Both the position numbers and the translations under genes were made by a program. Source: Chloroflexota bacterium (GTDB lineage: Bacteria; Chloroflexota; Chloroflexia; Thermomicrobiales; JADLAZ01). Taken from it: a stretch of 20,978 nucleotides of DNA. The first letter of the stretch is position 1. Each line of letters begins with the position of its first letter. Below, piece by piece: positions 18,001-20,978 of this stretch. The stretch is from the NCBI GenBank assembly GCA_020849725.1, contig JADLAZ010000250.1, forward strand, positions 1 to 20,978, given 5' to 3'. The notes beneath the pieces are model-generated. The model did no database searches and was not told the DNA's origin. It was given only the letters and a program-made list of their open reading frames with translations.

Positions 18001-20978
18001 CGAGCGATCCGGATGGCGATGCGCTGAGCTACAGCCTGGTCGGGGCGGCGATCCCCGGCGCGTCGATCGATGCGGGCACGGGCATCCTGACCTATGTGGC
18101 CGCCGACGGCCCGCTCAGCGTGCCGTTCACGGTGCGCGTGAGCGACGGGGTGCTCAGCACCGACGTCAGCTTCGATGTCAGCGTACTGAACGTCGCGCCG
18201 ACGATTGCGCTTGGCGGAGCGGCCAGCGTGGACGCGGGCACGCCCTGGGTCATCGCCTTCTCGGCTGCCGACCCGGGGCAGGACACGATCGCCTCCTGGC
18301 GCGTGAACTGGGGCGACGGCAGCACCCAGACGCTGGCGGGCAGCGCGACGGGCGCCACGCACGTCTTCAGCATCGGCGGCAACTTCTCGGTCACAGTCAC
18401 GGTCACCGACGAGGACGGCAACTACACCTCTGCGCCGCTGGCGGTGCGCTCGATCGCGCCGAATCGGGCGCCGGTGGTGCCGGCACAGAACGGCACGGTC
18501 GACGAGGATCAGTCGGTGCTGCTCACGCTCAGCTACGGTGACCCGGACGGCGACCCGCTCACGGTGAGCTTCCCCAGCGGCCCGGCGCACGGCGTGCTGA
18601 GCGATTTCAACCCGGCCACCCGGCAGCTGCGCTACACGCCGAACGCCGACTACAACGGTACGGACAGCTTCGAGCTGCGGGCCGACGACGGGCTGGGCGG
18701 GGTGACGACCGCCACGGTGAGCCTCACCGTGCGCGCGGTGAACGATGCGCCGCAGGCCGTCGCCGCCACCGTCGCGGTGACGAGCGGCCAGACGCTCACC
18801 GGGCAACTGGCGGGCACCGACCTGGAGACGGCTGCCGGTGCACTCGTGTTCGCTCTGGTCGATGGCCCGGCGCACGGCAGCCTGAGCCTGCTGGCGGACG
18901 GCAGCTTCAGCTACACACCGAGTGGCGCCTATGTCGGCACGGACACGTTCCGCTTCCAGGTCACGGACAGCGGCGATCCGGCCGGCAGCGGCAGCGGCCT
19001 CGGTGCGCCGCTGAGTTCGGCGCCGCAGACGGTGACGATCGACGTGCTGCAACCCAATCGCGCGCCGCTCGCGCAGGACGACGGCTACAGCGCGCACGCC
19101 GGCCAGCCGTTGCTGGTCGCCGCACCGGGCCTGCTGGGCAACGACAGCGACCCGGACGGCGATACCTTGCACTTGGTCGGCGTGAACACCGATGACCTGC
19201 ACGGCGTGCTGGTGACGTCCGGCGACGGCGGCTTCAGCTTCACGCCGGACGCGGGCTTCCTCGGCCAGACCAGCTTCATGTATACGGTGGGCGATGGCGC
19301 GGGCGCCACGGACAGCGCAGTCGTGACCATCACGGTGGGCAACCAGGCGCCGCAGTTTGCGCCGATCGCCGACGCCGGCGTGCGCGCCGGCGAGACGGTC
19401 GCGCTGACCCTGAGCGCCACCGATCCCGACGGCGTCGACGTGCTGACGTACAGCCTGGTCGGCGGTCCCGCCGGCGCGCTGCTCGACGGCGCCACCGGTG
19501 CCCTGAGCTGGAGCGCGCCGTATCTCGATGCGGCTGCGGTGTACGGCTTCACGGTGCGGGTGAGCGATGGGCTGGGCGGCAGCGACCAGCAGAGCTTCGA
19601 CGTGACGGTCGATCCGGACCTGCTGCAGGTGAGCAGCATCCAGTGGACCGATACCGGCTACCGGGTGCGCTTCAACCACGCCTTCGACGTCTCGACCTTG
19701 AATCTCTACGACGGCCAGGGCATGAACCGGGGTGCGGCCGACGCCGTGCTGCGCGATGCGGCCAACAAGCCGGTGGCCGGCAGCATCGTGACCGACGCGG
19801 ACGCCATGGGCTTCAGCTTCGTGAAGACGGGCTCGCCCGCGGGCGATGGCCTGCTCGTTGCCGGCAACTACACGCTCGAACTGCAGAGCCGAGCCGATGC
19901 CTTCGTCGATGCGCACGGCCGCTGGCTCGACGGCAATGCCGACGGCACGGCCGGTGGGGCCTACAGCGCGCAGACCACGGTGGCGGCGTCGAGCGCTGCG
20001 TTCGTGAGCGTCGGCGAGTTCACCCGCGGCGCTGGCCAGGACGTGAACCTGCCCGCCAGCGGTGCCGGCATCCCGGTGCGCATCGGCAATGCCGCCGGCG
20101 CGAGCACGGTCGGCTTCACGCTGCACTATGACCCGACGCTGCTCACGATCGGCGGCGCGCTCAGCAACCTGGCTGGAGTCACGGTGAGCACCGACCTCTC
20201 CGTGGCCGGTCAGGTCGGCGTGCAGGTCAGCGGCATCAGCGGCCTGACGAATGCGACGGTGGAACTGGTGCACCTGGTGGCCAGCGTGCCGACCGGCGCG
20301 CTGGCGCACTACGCCAGCAGCCAGTTGCTCGATCTGCGCGACGTTTCCGTCAACGGTGGCGCGCTGCCGGTGCGCGACGACGACGGCGTGCATGTGGCGG
20401 CATACCTGTCCGATGCGACCGGCGACCGTGTCTATGGCGCGGGCGACGCGCAGGCGGTGCTCGATGTCATCAGCCGCAAGTACAGCGGTTTCGGCGCCTA
20501 CCCGCTCACCGACCCGGTGGTGGTGGCGGGCGCCTGGGGCAATGGCAAGCTCGGCGTGTTCGACGTGCGGCTGATCGGCAACGTCATCAACGGCGTGCCG
20601 CAGACCTACATCCCGCCGCTGCCGGTCGCACCGGCGCTCGGCGAGGCCGGCCCGCTGGCGAGCGGTACGCCGCAACCGGCGCAGGCCGAACCGCAGCCTG
20701 CGGCACCGGCGCCGGCACCGGCAGCGCAAGCCGGGGCCGCGCCCGTGTCTGCGCCTGCATCGTCCGCAGCGGCGGCGAGCGCGCCGGTGGCCGCATCGTC
20801 CGCATCGCCCGCGGCGCCGGCACAGGCGAGCGGCCCGCAGGCGGCATCGTCGCCCGTGCTCGGCAACGCGGCGGTGGCGCCGGCCCCGCAACCGCCGCAA
20901 CCAGCGCCTGCGCTGGCGGCCGCGCCTCAGGCTGAACCGTCCTCGTTCCAAGCGGCCGCCGCCGCCGCGCCCGAGGCG
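8097..20978 (+). CDS. Giant adhesin-like surface protein, downstream part (continues in frame 3, 3' partial)
   Basis: This is the direct continuation of the upstream reading frame after the break at about 8095, open in frame 3 for 4,294 codons to the final base with no stop. It starts mid-domain inside a beta-helix, at IALDAAAQGRIRDN, so it is not an independent gene with its own start. The first in-frame GTG (8229) and ATG (8580) also fall inside the helix. It contains the rest of helix cassette 1, three further helix cassettes with Ig-like and carbohydrate-binding-like domains, about ten tandem Ig/cadherin-like/PKD domains, a cohesin-like domain, a dockerin-like domain and a Pro/Ala-rich tract. 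The only cysteine codon I found is TGT at 12363. Depending on whether the break is real, this is either the C-terminal part of an intact protein or untranslated remnant sequence. Uninterrupted coding character over 12.9 kb favours a sequencing error or a very recent mutation. Confidence 0.88.
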   Translation, partial: MALDAAAQGRIRDNDIRSAATGLAISAAFDGLIDGNRIQGTQVGVRYDAAAALSGNTIHTSAIGVRTTVAGTVDGLGFVAGSAANRIEGNATGIQSVGAQFQRQQVAHNTVGVTGSGIIGGTSLELANRIADNTTGVAAFSGTIQYSTIAGNDVGIEVTAAMNGLKVWHDVIHDNSVAGMRITGASDIRIYQNTFYAPLGDNIRLQGASSNVEIQGNILWAESGYDIYVANDSQRGFYSDYNNLYQSGSGKLVYWTKDFFDVLDWQADVARYDLHSIGATVVNPDWARPQFLDRYRDDFRLFAVVAGQRFSSPGVDASNVLLDQATPPHYINLIATPGFESGLDGWTVNAGAAIKTSAPAAYQGSQYFNAGSVEQGFAQQSINLLGVGYSVAEIDGGLLDFAFGGRVRSATEDPRDAGAVSLIFLDAIGQEIRRQAVDALNTDARWELVGDRVTAPVGARIAVLRFDADRNAGGTADAWFDQAFVVRVSDAYIPDQGAWGAGTHEAAADPMPRIELVFPDLYTDWEKDEPLAIRWVTTNNIANLPVRIDLLQDSADGPRLLANIATATEDDGTFIWIPASSGIDFGTKGLRIQVSLAQRPWVLDRAQETFSVPEDGQDYYVDDQSDTGDAFTPGAIGSNRNTGKTALTPKPNPVNVVRAYDLQAGDTLSIDTGDYPMIDPIGVSGSNDISLLMGPGMGRDEGFTITGPSDTDLVARLFPAIPGDRTRALIDLDDADFVTIRHLTLDNAQRGVYVHDGSDSFEASFLTASGHASEGFYIETAAPFGDFDHLVARNNGASGVVIKGSIASLTHAQSLNNAGDGFNISARVGSISDSIARDNSDWGFELYQPGDVAMLRNESSANRAGIQVSNGVGGTTARIGDTDLAAGNGNLVFNNRDGGIYASYGALVAGNTVSGHLGSNAWGIYGYSNVSVDSNVVYGNTHGIYDWFGRVDRNRVYANLQDGVRAENTDLLGNVVYANAVGLRFSEYYNQPRSARNNLVYGNTTAGVVIGGTAQSFINNTVYQTTGDAVRVNNASNTQIYNNILRAGAGYALSVASDSQVGFASDFNLFLEGGTLGQWQGVDRNTLAAWRGASFTDANSLVADPLFVDADGADNQLGYLSLAQDGRDDDFHVRSAYGGFQGGSGLAPVRDASSGLPVLLAPAALTSTGQSPAIDRGRASDPYANEPTPNGGYINIGVYGNTAQAGRSPEQYITVLNPNGGERIGQDSTVEIRWRSFGFTGNVDIAYRGASAADFTTLAAGEANDGSWGWLVDSAVFAAGTDYQIRITSVDAPAVTDLSDANFSVIAPITFYYVNDGSLAGDEYTTALGSDANDGLSPDQPKASIRGILDAYDLKPGDVVLVDTGHYTLGTNIFVQADDSGATIQGALAHQTILDRGNTNTGAYVFELRGADDVTLANLSLTCAQIGVYADNAIDSDRVSLVDSRVWGDANYAVLAEAGNDGWVVSGNLIEYHNYGGVYLRGADVLVEGNEIARNNGNGVNVSGARARVLDNVVYANYTGMVASFNGARADGVVLAGNRVFDSYYDGIQASYTVEVRDNEVWGNGATGVAINYGARAHDNVVWGNATGLSGYSNGVIYDNRVWANQTGIGLTYSSQAYGNRVYGNTGAGINVTGYDNWVRNNLVYANGGAGVLTNGVYFSSTGTRIENNTIVGTQADALVVQGNSSDVRIRNNILQQSGSGYALNVASNSQQGFSSDYNLFMLGSSAKLGYWEDRAFLDRTDWFYELGQDRNSVSTDARFVDADGADDVLGWDASVVGGSVRIVDDGDATYAGTGNWTAVALPAARGGDMQTAVVGDGSSQASWTFNGLAPGYYRVAATWPYQANYNNDALFRVYDGDAVVGAARVNQNYSAASGFTDAGSNWANLAVVRIDGASLKVVLDNLANGKVMADALRIERLVGDFGADDDMHLRADSPAIDRGDPRQADLGELAPNGNRVDLGAYGNTSQANASADPMVQILGPNGLEKVEVGAPVTVSWRSAGLLAYDSVLRLDAGQTNAAAAPGWQAQVTGDRTDGYEYYYGSIGAGTALNMSALPAGTPEAMVRSYAYVPGGEGYQVSYQLGAADGAYQAVLYFVEPSNIPVGARKFDIVANGTVLASDVDIRALAGGYNKAVALTLDVNVSGGQGLKLEFVNKTASYGALVGGIELRRANANGVANPVLSLQASIDDGANWTTVATGLTLDAYGNGQTQWTPDTETVGNTARLRVVATINPASGTITVSDVSDEGFLIANAGNAYYVNDGSLAGDEYTTAVGNNANSGKDPSRPMASLAALLRAYDLDAGDVVYVDSGTYSLATNIVLDAQDSGATIQGAQQPGHASVLDRGNTNAGAYVFELRGADDVTLANLSITGAYHGVRGVDGADSDRVTLRDSKVFGNAYHGVSVEAGSDDFTLRGSAVHNNGNSGVYLYNVRALVEGNELYGNAYWGANVYSGGAGNTVTITGNKVHDNASGGLTAGGYVLLTGNDVYSHLGSGDKGIQVSNNAVARDNRVHHNYDGIYAYSSGTADHNEVYFNSRYGIDLWSNGKARNNRIYSNSVGINQQYYSTVENNLVYVNTNVGIQIGSYADAQFTRNNTIYQPVGDAVLVQASAINVRLDNNIIQVNAGYGINLASAGSLVRSDYNLFWTPQSGARVGLLAGVQQTSLTDWRSASSKDAHSKLGDPLFLDIDGADNILGERNLVAGNGFDDNFGLRAHSVAIDAANMYVAPPLDIDGQARRDDPSTANTGDGLPKYVATAEAFASFPVTGTKLNMRNSDYATGYTLPFAFPFYGQSYTTAYINTNGFLQFGSGTGAYGGNDANSLQELVNYVRIAPLWDNLSTYLASDATRDIYADASVADQVTIRWAAVVEGSSNPVNFSVTLFKDGRFRFDYGPSASGLTPTVGVSAGNGQTYALAPYDGLSDLSTAGPLLWAATAGLDYYDIGAYEFLGDSSDATPPTVTAISQLPAEGGSTAGAFSSLQIDFSEPLDRISARSPANYELLFAGDDGVFGSVDDSHIAIEPGYSFPETNLTLQFTAGVLAEGHYRLRLSGTLGIFDTAGNLLDGDGNGVAGADYVRTFTIDRSGNLPPSATDAVASTNEGESVLITLAGTDPNDDALTFSLVTDPAHGQLSEFDPVAHTVRYTPDASFNGTDSFRFRVDDGNLGTDDGNLIVTVLPVNTRPAGADLAVATDEDTAVQLLLPGSDVETAHANLVFEAASQPAHGSLILGPGGLWTYTPDADYHGSDSFTYTVTDRGDPDGATGNALTSLPSTVTLTVRAVNDAPRIDAITAPTVHEGQTLQFQLPASDPDGDALSYSLVGAAIPGASIDAGTGILTYVAADGPLSVPFTVRVSDGVLSTDVSFDVSVLNVAPTIALGGAASVDAGTPWVIAFSAADPGQDTIASWRVNWGDGSTQTLAGSATGATHVFSIGGNFSVTVTVTDEDGNYTSAPLAVRSIAPNRAPVVPAQNGTVDEDQSVLLTLSYGDPDGDPLTVSFPSGPAHGVLSDFNPATRQLRYTPNADYNGTDSFELRADDGLGGVTTATVSLTVRAVNDAPQAVAATVAVTSGQTLTGQLAGTDLETAAGALVFALVDGPAHGSLSLLADGSFSYTPSGAYVGTDTFRFQVTDSGDPAGSGSGLGAPLSSAPQTVTIDVLQPNRAPLAQDDGYSAHAGQPLLVAAPGLLGNDSDPDGDTLHLVGVNTDDLHGVLVTSGDGGFSFTPDAGFLGQTSFMYTVGDGAGATDSAVVTITVGNQAPQFAPIADAGVRAGETVALTLSATDPDGVDVLTYSLVGGPAGALLDGATGALSWSAPYLDAAAVYGFTVRVSDGLGGSDQQSFDVTVDPDLLQVSSIQWTDTGYRVRFNHAFDVSTLNLYDGQGMNRGAADAVLRDAANKPVAGSIVTDADAMGFSFVKTGSPAGDGLLVAGNYTLELQSRADAFVDAHGRWLDGNADGTAGGAYSAQTTVAASSAAFVSVGEFTRGAGQDVNLPASGAGIPVRIGNAAGASTVGFTLHYDPTLLTIGGALSNLAGVTVSTDLSVAGQVGVQVSGISGLTNATVELVHLVASVPTGALAHYASSQLLDLRDVSVNGGALPVRDDDGVHVAAYLSDATGDRVYGAGDAQAVLDVISRKYSGFGAYPLTDPVVVAGAWGNGKLGVFDVRLIGNVINGVPQTYIPPLPVAPALGEAGPLASGTPQPAQAEPQPAAPAPAPAAQAGAAPVSAPASSAAAASAPVAASSASPAAPAQASGPQAASSPVLGNAAVAPAPQPPQPAPALAAAPQAEPSSFQAAAAAAPEA
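9084..9566 (+). other. CBM4/9- or FBA-like beta-sandwich inserted at the exit of helix cassette 1
   Basis: This segment begins NLIATPGFESGLDGWTV, the classic opening strand of jelly-roll carbohydrate-binding modules and F-box-associated-like domains ('N.gFE.gl.gW'). It continues with GSQYFNAGSVEQGFAQQ and the paired strands expected of the fold, ending FDQAFVVRV. The conserved return strand of the helix cassette follows at 9582 (QGAWGAGTHEAAADP), aligning with GAYGNTSQANASADP of cassette 3. The domain is therefore inserted into the cassette instead of simply following it. Carbohydrate binding is the commonest role of this fold but is not shown here. Confidence 0.6.
9627..9935 (+). other. Ig-like domain A (PNGGE / Kre9-KNH style)
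   Basis: Beta-sandwich pattern with strands RIELVFPDLY, EPLAIRWVTT, LPVRIDLLQD, GTFIWIPASS and LRIQVSLAQRP, ending ETFSV. This matches the general plan of extracellular Ig-like domains that open with 'i.v..PnGGe....g....I.W' and end 'd.nFsV'. Domain A has lost the PNGGE sequence itself (FPDLYTDWEK in its place) but occupies the same position between helix cassettes 1 and 2 as domain B does between 2 and 3. It is probably a rigid spacer. Confidence 0.55.
9951..11729 (+). other. Helix cassette 2: right-handed parallel beta-helix with cap and return strand
   Basis: The header YYVDDQSDTGDAFTPGAIGS is followed by VRAYDLQAGDTLSIDTGDY and a long series of beta-helix coils with N-rich turns (RNNGASGVVIKG, FNNRDGGIYASYGALVAGNT, SNVVYGNTHGIYDW, RNNLVYGNTTAGVVIGG). 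The cap runs from 11151 (NNTVYQTTGDAVRVNN, NNILRAGAGYALSVASDSQ) into FASDFNLF. The exit contains a probable calcium loop DADGADNQLG at 11421, then SPAIDRG and the return strand INIGVYGNTAQAG. This exit resembles the 'SPAIDaG ... DiGAYE' signature of choice-of-anchor Q proteins. It has only a short extension, not a recognisable inserted domain, at the site where cassettes 1, 3 and 4 carry one. Confidence 0.72.
11730..12017 (+). other. Ig-like domain B (PNGGE type)
   Basis: A compact and clear copy of the family: ITVLNPNGGERIGQDSTVEI, RWRSFGFTGNVDIAYRG, GSWGWLVDSAVFAAGTDYQI and the terminal DANFSVIAP. Length is about 95 residues. It directly joins the return strand of cassette 2 to the YYVND header of cassette 3 and is probably a spacer between beta-helices. 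It resembles Kre9/KNH-like Ig-fold domains; no ligand is suggested. Confidence 0.65.
12030..12073 (+). repeat. 44-bp exact DNA repeat, copy 1 (cassette 3 header)
   Basis: This stretch encodes the YYVNDGSLAGDEYTT header and is identical, base for base, to 14862-14905 in cassette 4. Synonymous positions are also unchanged, which is unusual given how far the flanking helix coils have diverged. Confidence 0.9.
12279..12343 (+). repeat. 65-bp near-exact DNA repeat, copy 1
   Basis: Encodes DRGNTNTGAYVFELRGADDV and the next residues at the end of the cassette 3 entry region. It differs from 15117-15181 by one base (A versus G, Thr versus Ala). The codon style of the gene changes directly downstream of it. 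Confidence 0.9.
13434..13853 (+). other. Golvesin C-terminal-like domain inserted in cassette 3
   Basis: The segment reads VRIVDDGDATYAGTGNWTAV, then WTFNGLAPGYYRVAATWPYQ, LFRVYDGDAVVGAARVNQNY, LAVVRIDGASLKVVLDN and KVMADALRIERL. This order ('iVDdgd..f..tG.W', 'f..L.pG.Y.V.atw', 'v.vnQ', 'v.aDAvrie') is characteristic of golvesin C-terminal-like beta-sandwich domains, which occur on secreted polysaccharide-active and surface proteins and are related to carbohydrate-binding modules. It is flanked on both sides by exit sequence of the helix cassette, so it is an insertion. Binding specificity cannot be read from sequence. Confidence 0.7.
14019..14855 (+). other. Ig-like domain C (PNG type), split by a malectin-like domain
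   Basis: The first half is MVQILGPNGLEKVEVGAPVT, VSWRSAGLLAYDSVLRLD, equivalent to the first strands of domain B. The second half resumes at about 14619 with NPVLSLQASIDDGANWTTVA, TQWTPDTETVGNTARLRVVA and DVSDEGFLIANAG, equivalent to the remaining strands. Between them lies a malectin-like domain. The two halves together give one normal Ig-like domain of about 125 residues, so the malectin-like part is nested inside it. It separates cassettes 3 and 4. Confidence 0.6.
14178..14609 (+). other. Malectin-like carbohydrate-binding domain nested in Ig-like domain C
   Basis: The characteristic malectin pattern is present: 'Y.V.l.f.E....pvG.R.FdI..nG..v..d.Di...aGg.nka' appears as YQAVLYFVEPSNIPVGARKF, DIVANGTVLASDVDIRALAG and GYNKAVALTLDVNVSGGQGL. 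It ends KLEFVNKTASYGALVGGIEL. The preceding YEYYYGSIGAGTALNMSALP and AMVRSYAYVPGGEGYQVSYQ supply the usual opening strands. Malectin domains bind oligosaccharides (diglucosides in animal malectin) and occur in bacterial secreted glycan-binding proteins. The glycan bound here is unknown. Confidence 0.75.
14862..14905 (+). repeat. 44-bp exact DNA repeat, copy 2 (cassette 4 header)
   Basis: Second copy of the 44-bp header repeat, 2,832 bases downstream of the first and in the same reading frame. Confidence 0.9.
15117..15181 (+). repeat. 65-bp near-exact DNA repeat, copy 2
   Basis: Second copy, 2,838 bases after the first. Its codons (GGT, TTG, GGA, GAT, GTG) look more like cassette 3 than like the GGC/GCC/CTG-rich sequence immediately around it, as expected if it was copied from there by gene conversion. 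Confidence 0.88.
16353..16853 (+). other. Nidogen-like domain inserted in cassette 4
   Basis: The diagnostic segment is TLPFAFPFYGQSYTTAYINT followed by NGFLQFG, matching 'ipF.F.FyG..Y...yvntNGf..Fg'. Later strands are VRIAPLWDNLSTYL, DQVTIRWAAVVEG, NPVNFSVTLFKDGRFRFDYG and TPTVGVSAGNGQTYALAPYD, as in NIDO-type domains ('iaPfW.Dl', 'v.i.W..v', 'nf.v.L..dGrirf.Y', 'vGis.g.g'). NIDO domains are extracellular beta domains found in adhesive proteins. The ligand is unknown. Confidence 0.65.
16950..17333 (+). other. Big_5-like Ig domain
   Basis: TPPTVTAISQLPAEGGSTAG followed by LQIDFSEPLDRISARSPANY has the 'ppt.t.v.P..g.........i.fSepld..s....ny.l' signature of bacterial Ig-like (Big_5) domains. 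It continues TLQFTAGVLAEGHYRLRLSG and ends DYVRTFTIDRSG. It contains acidic loops GDDGVFGSVDDS and DGDGNGVAGAD that look capable of calcium binding. This domain takes the place after cassette 4 that PNGGE-type domains take after cassettes 1 to 3, and it starts the long Ig array. Confidence 0.65.
17340..19622 (+). repeat. Tandem array of eight cadherin-like / Ig / PKD domains
   Basis: Eight domains of about 87-104 residues in tandem. Four are cadherin-like VCBS/Big_17-type units with 'N.aP.a....v..e....l.l.g.D.dgd.l.f......p.hG.l......g...YtP...y.G.DsF.y...dg' (17340, 17619, 18456, 18741). A related unit with a LLGNDSDPDGD loop starts at 19053. Two are He_PIG-like with 'A.DPDG..L.YSLVG' (17925 and 19341). 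The unit at 18195 is PKD-like, with VNWGDGSTQTLAG and HVFSIGGNFSVTVTVTDEDG. The inter-domain 'VNDAP' and 'PNRAP' joints carry calcium-ligand-like Asn/Asp, so the array is probably a calcium-stiffened stalk. Unit borders are good to within a few residues. Confidence 0.85.
19623..19985 (+). other. Ig-like (Big_5-related) domain before the cohesin-like domain
   Basis: About 120 residues beginning LQVSSIQWTDTGYRVRFNHA followed by FDVSTLNLYDGQGMN. It carries GLLVAGNYTLELQSRADAFV and an acidic loop DGNADGTAGGAY near its end. The 'v.fn.pfd.stlnlyd' opening and 'L..G.YTl.l.s....f.D..G..LDGd.dG..GG.y' close are a known pattern in large bacterial surface proteins, related to Big_5. The acidic loop is likely to bind calcium. 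It joins the Ig array to the cohesin-like domain. Confidence 0.6.
19998..20399 (+). other. Cohesin-like domain
   Basis: About 134 residues. VSVGEFTRGAGQDVNLPASG is followed by AGIPVRIGNAAGASTVGFTL, HYDPTLLTI, VGVQVSGISGLTNATVELVH and LVASVPTGA. The 'v.vp..i.na..v.gf.f.l.yDp.lL.v' core followed by 'g...i...........g.l..l.f.vp.ga' is the cohesin fold signature. Cohesins bind dockerins in cellulosomes and also occur in non-cellulolytic bacteria and archaea. A dockerin-like module follows immediately, with no linker. The partner could be that module in cis, in another copy of the protein, or in a different protein; this cannot be decided from the window. Confidence 0.65.
20400..20597 (+). other. 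Dockerin-like domain (one intact and one degenerate calcium loop)
   Basis: Two F-hand-like segments are visible. The first loop, DATGDRVYGAGD at 20412, has Asp at positions 1, 5 and 12 and Thr at 3, as in dockerin/EF-hand calcium loops, and is followed by the helix AQAVLDVISRKYSG. The second, GAWGNGKLGVFD at 20529, keeps Asn at position 5 and Asp at 12 and is followed by the helix VRLIGNVING. It lacks acidic ligands at positions 1 and 3, so it may bind calcium weakly or not at all. The length of about 65 residues and the tandem arrangement fit type I dockerins. It lies directly after a cohesin-like domain. Confidence 0.68.
20613..20978 (+). other. Pro/Ala-rich low-complexity tract, running off the window
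   Basis: At least 120 residues dominated by Ala, Pro, Ser and Gln, for example PQPAQAEPQPAAPAPAPAAQ. There is no predicted fold and no transmembrane or sorting signal within view. Such tracts commonly act as flexible or extended linkers crossing a cell envelope layer or separating a C-terminal anchor or export module. Since the frame is open at the last base, whatever follows lies outside the window. Confidence 0.85.

Noticed and set aside
17340..19622. CRISPR array or other short direct-repeat DNA in the repetitive 3' region
   Set aside because: The repetition is at protein level with diverged DNA and units of about 260-310 bases; there are no short identical repeats with regular spacers.
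9210..20951. Open reading frame of 3,913 codons on the minus strand
   Set aside because: It mirrors the real + strand gene: in very G+C-rich coding DNA the antisense frame loses stops. Its product is Arg/His/Val/Ala-rich low complexity with no domain, whereas the + strand gives clear domains throughout.
1..20978. Promoters, terminators, tRNA or rRNA genes, insertion sequences
   Set aside because: The whole window is coding; no rRNA or tRNA-like sequence, transposase or inverted terminal repeat was seen, and GC-rich hairpins inside the gene are expected by chance at this composition.

Overview
The window lies entirely inside one gene. A single + strand reading frame covers all 20,978 bases, apart from one frame break at about 8095. 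It has no start codon, stop codon, promoter, intergenic gap or RNA gene in view. Frame 1 is open from base 1 to a TGA at 8191-8193, but protein-like sequence in it stops at about 8094. The same protein continues without loss in frame 3 from 8097 to the last base. Restoring one base at 8095 gives a continuous fragment of 6,993 codons, so the intact protein exceeds 7,000 residues and is cut at both ends by the window.

The fragment is a giant, repeat-built, almost cysteine-free surface or secreted protein of the bacterial adhesin type. Very high G+C, the RTX repeats, filamentous-adhesin repeats and a Pro/Ala-rich tail suggest a Gram-negative proteobacterium, perhaps a betaproteobacterium. That assignment is an inference from style, not from a marker gene.

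Layout: (1) 1-5160, filamentous-adhesin / haemagglutinin-like beta repeats, interrupted at about 1240-2300 by a separate family of 'HGF ... YYV' beta repeats; (2) 5161-6201, about thirty RTX calcium-binding nonapeptides, internal rather than C-terminal; (3) 6373-7611, a probable seven-bladed beta-propeller; (4) 7612-16949, four homologous cassettes, each a right-handed parallel beta-helix with a conserved cap and a 'GAYGNT'-type return strand. Ig-like domains of the 'PNGGE' type follow the first three, and a Big_5-like domain follows the fourth. Three cassettes carry a different extra domain at the same exit point (CBM/FBA-like, golvesin-like, nidogen-like), and a malectin-like domain is nested in the third Ig-like domain; (5) 16950-19985, about ten tandem Ig/cadherin-like/PKD domains; (6) 19998-20597, a cohesin-like domain directly followed by a dockerin-like domain; (7) a Pro/Ala-rich tract running off the end.

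Read together, this looks like a long calcium-stiffened fibre with several putative glycan-binding modules displayed along it and a cohesin-dockerin pair near the far end. The most interesting points are the shared plug-in site in the helix cassettes, the cohesin-dockerin pair in cis, and DNA-level traces (near-identical repeats and a change in codon style) that suggest recent cassette shuffling. All domain names come from motif recognition by eye; no database search was run.
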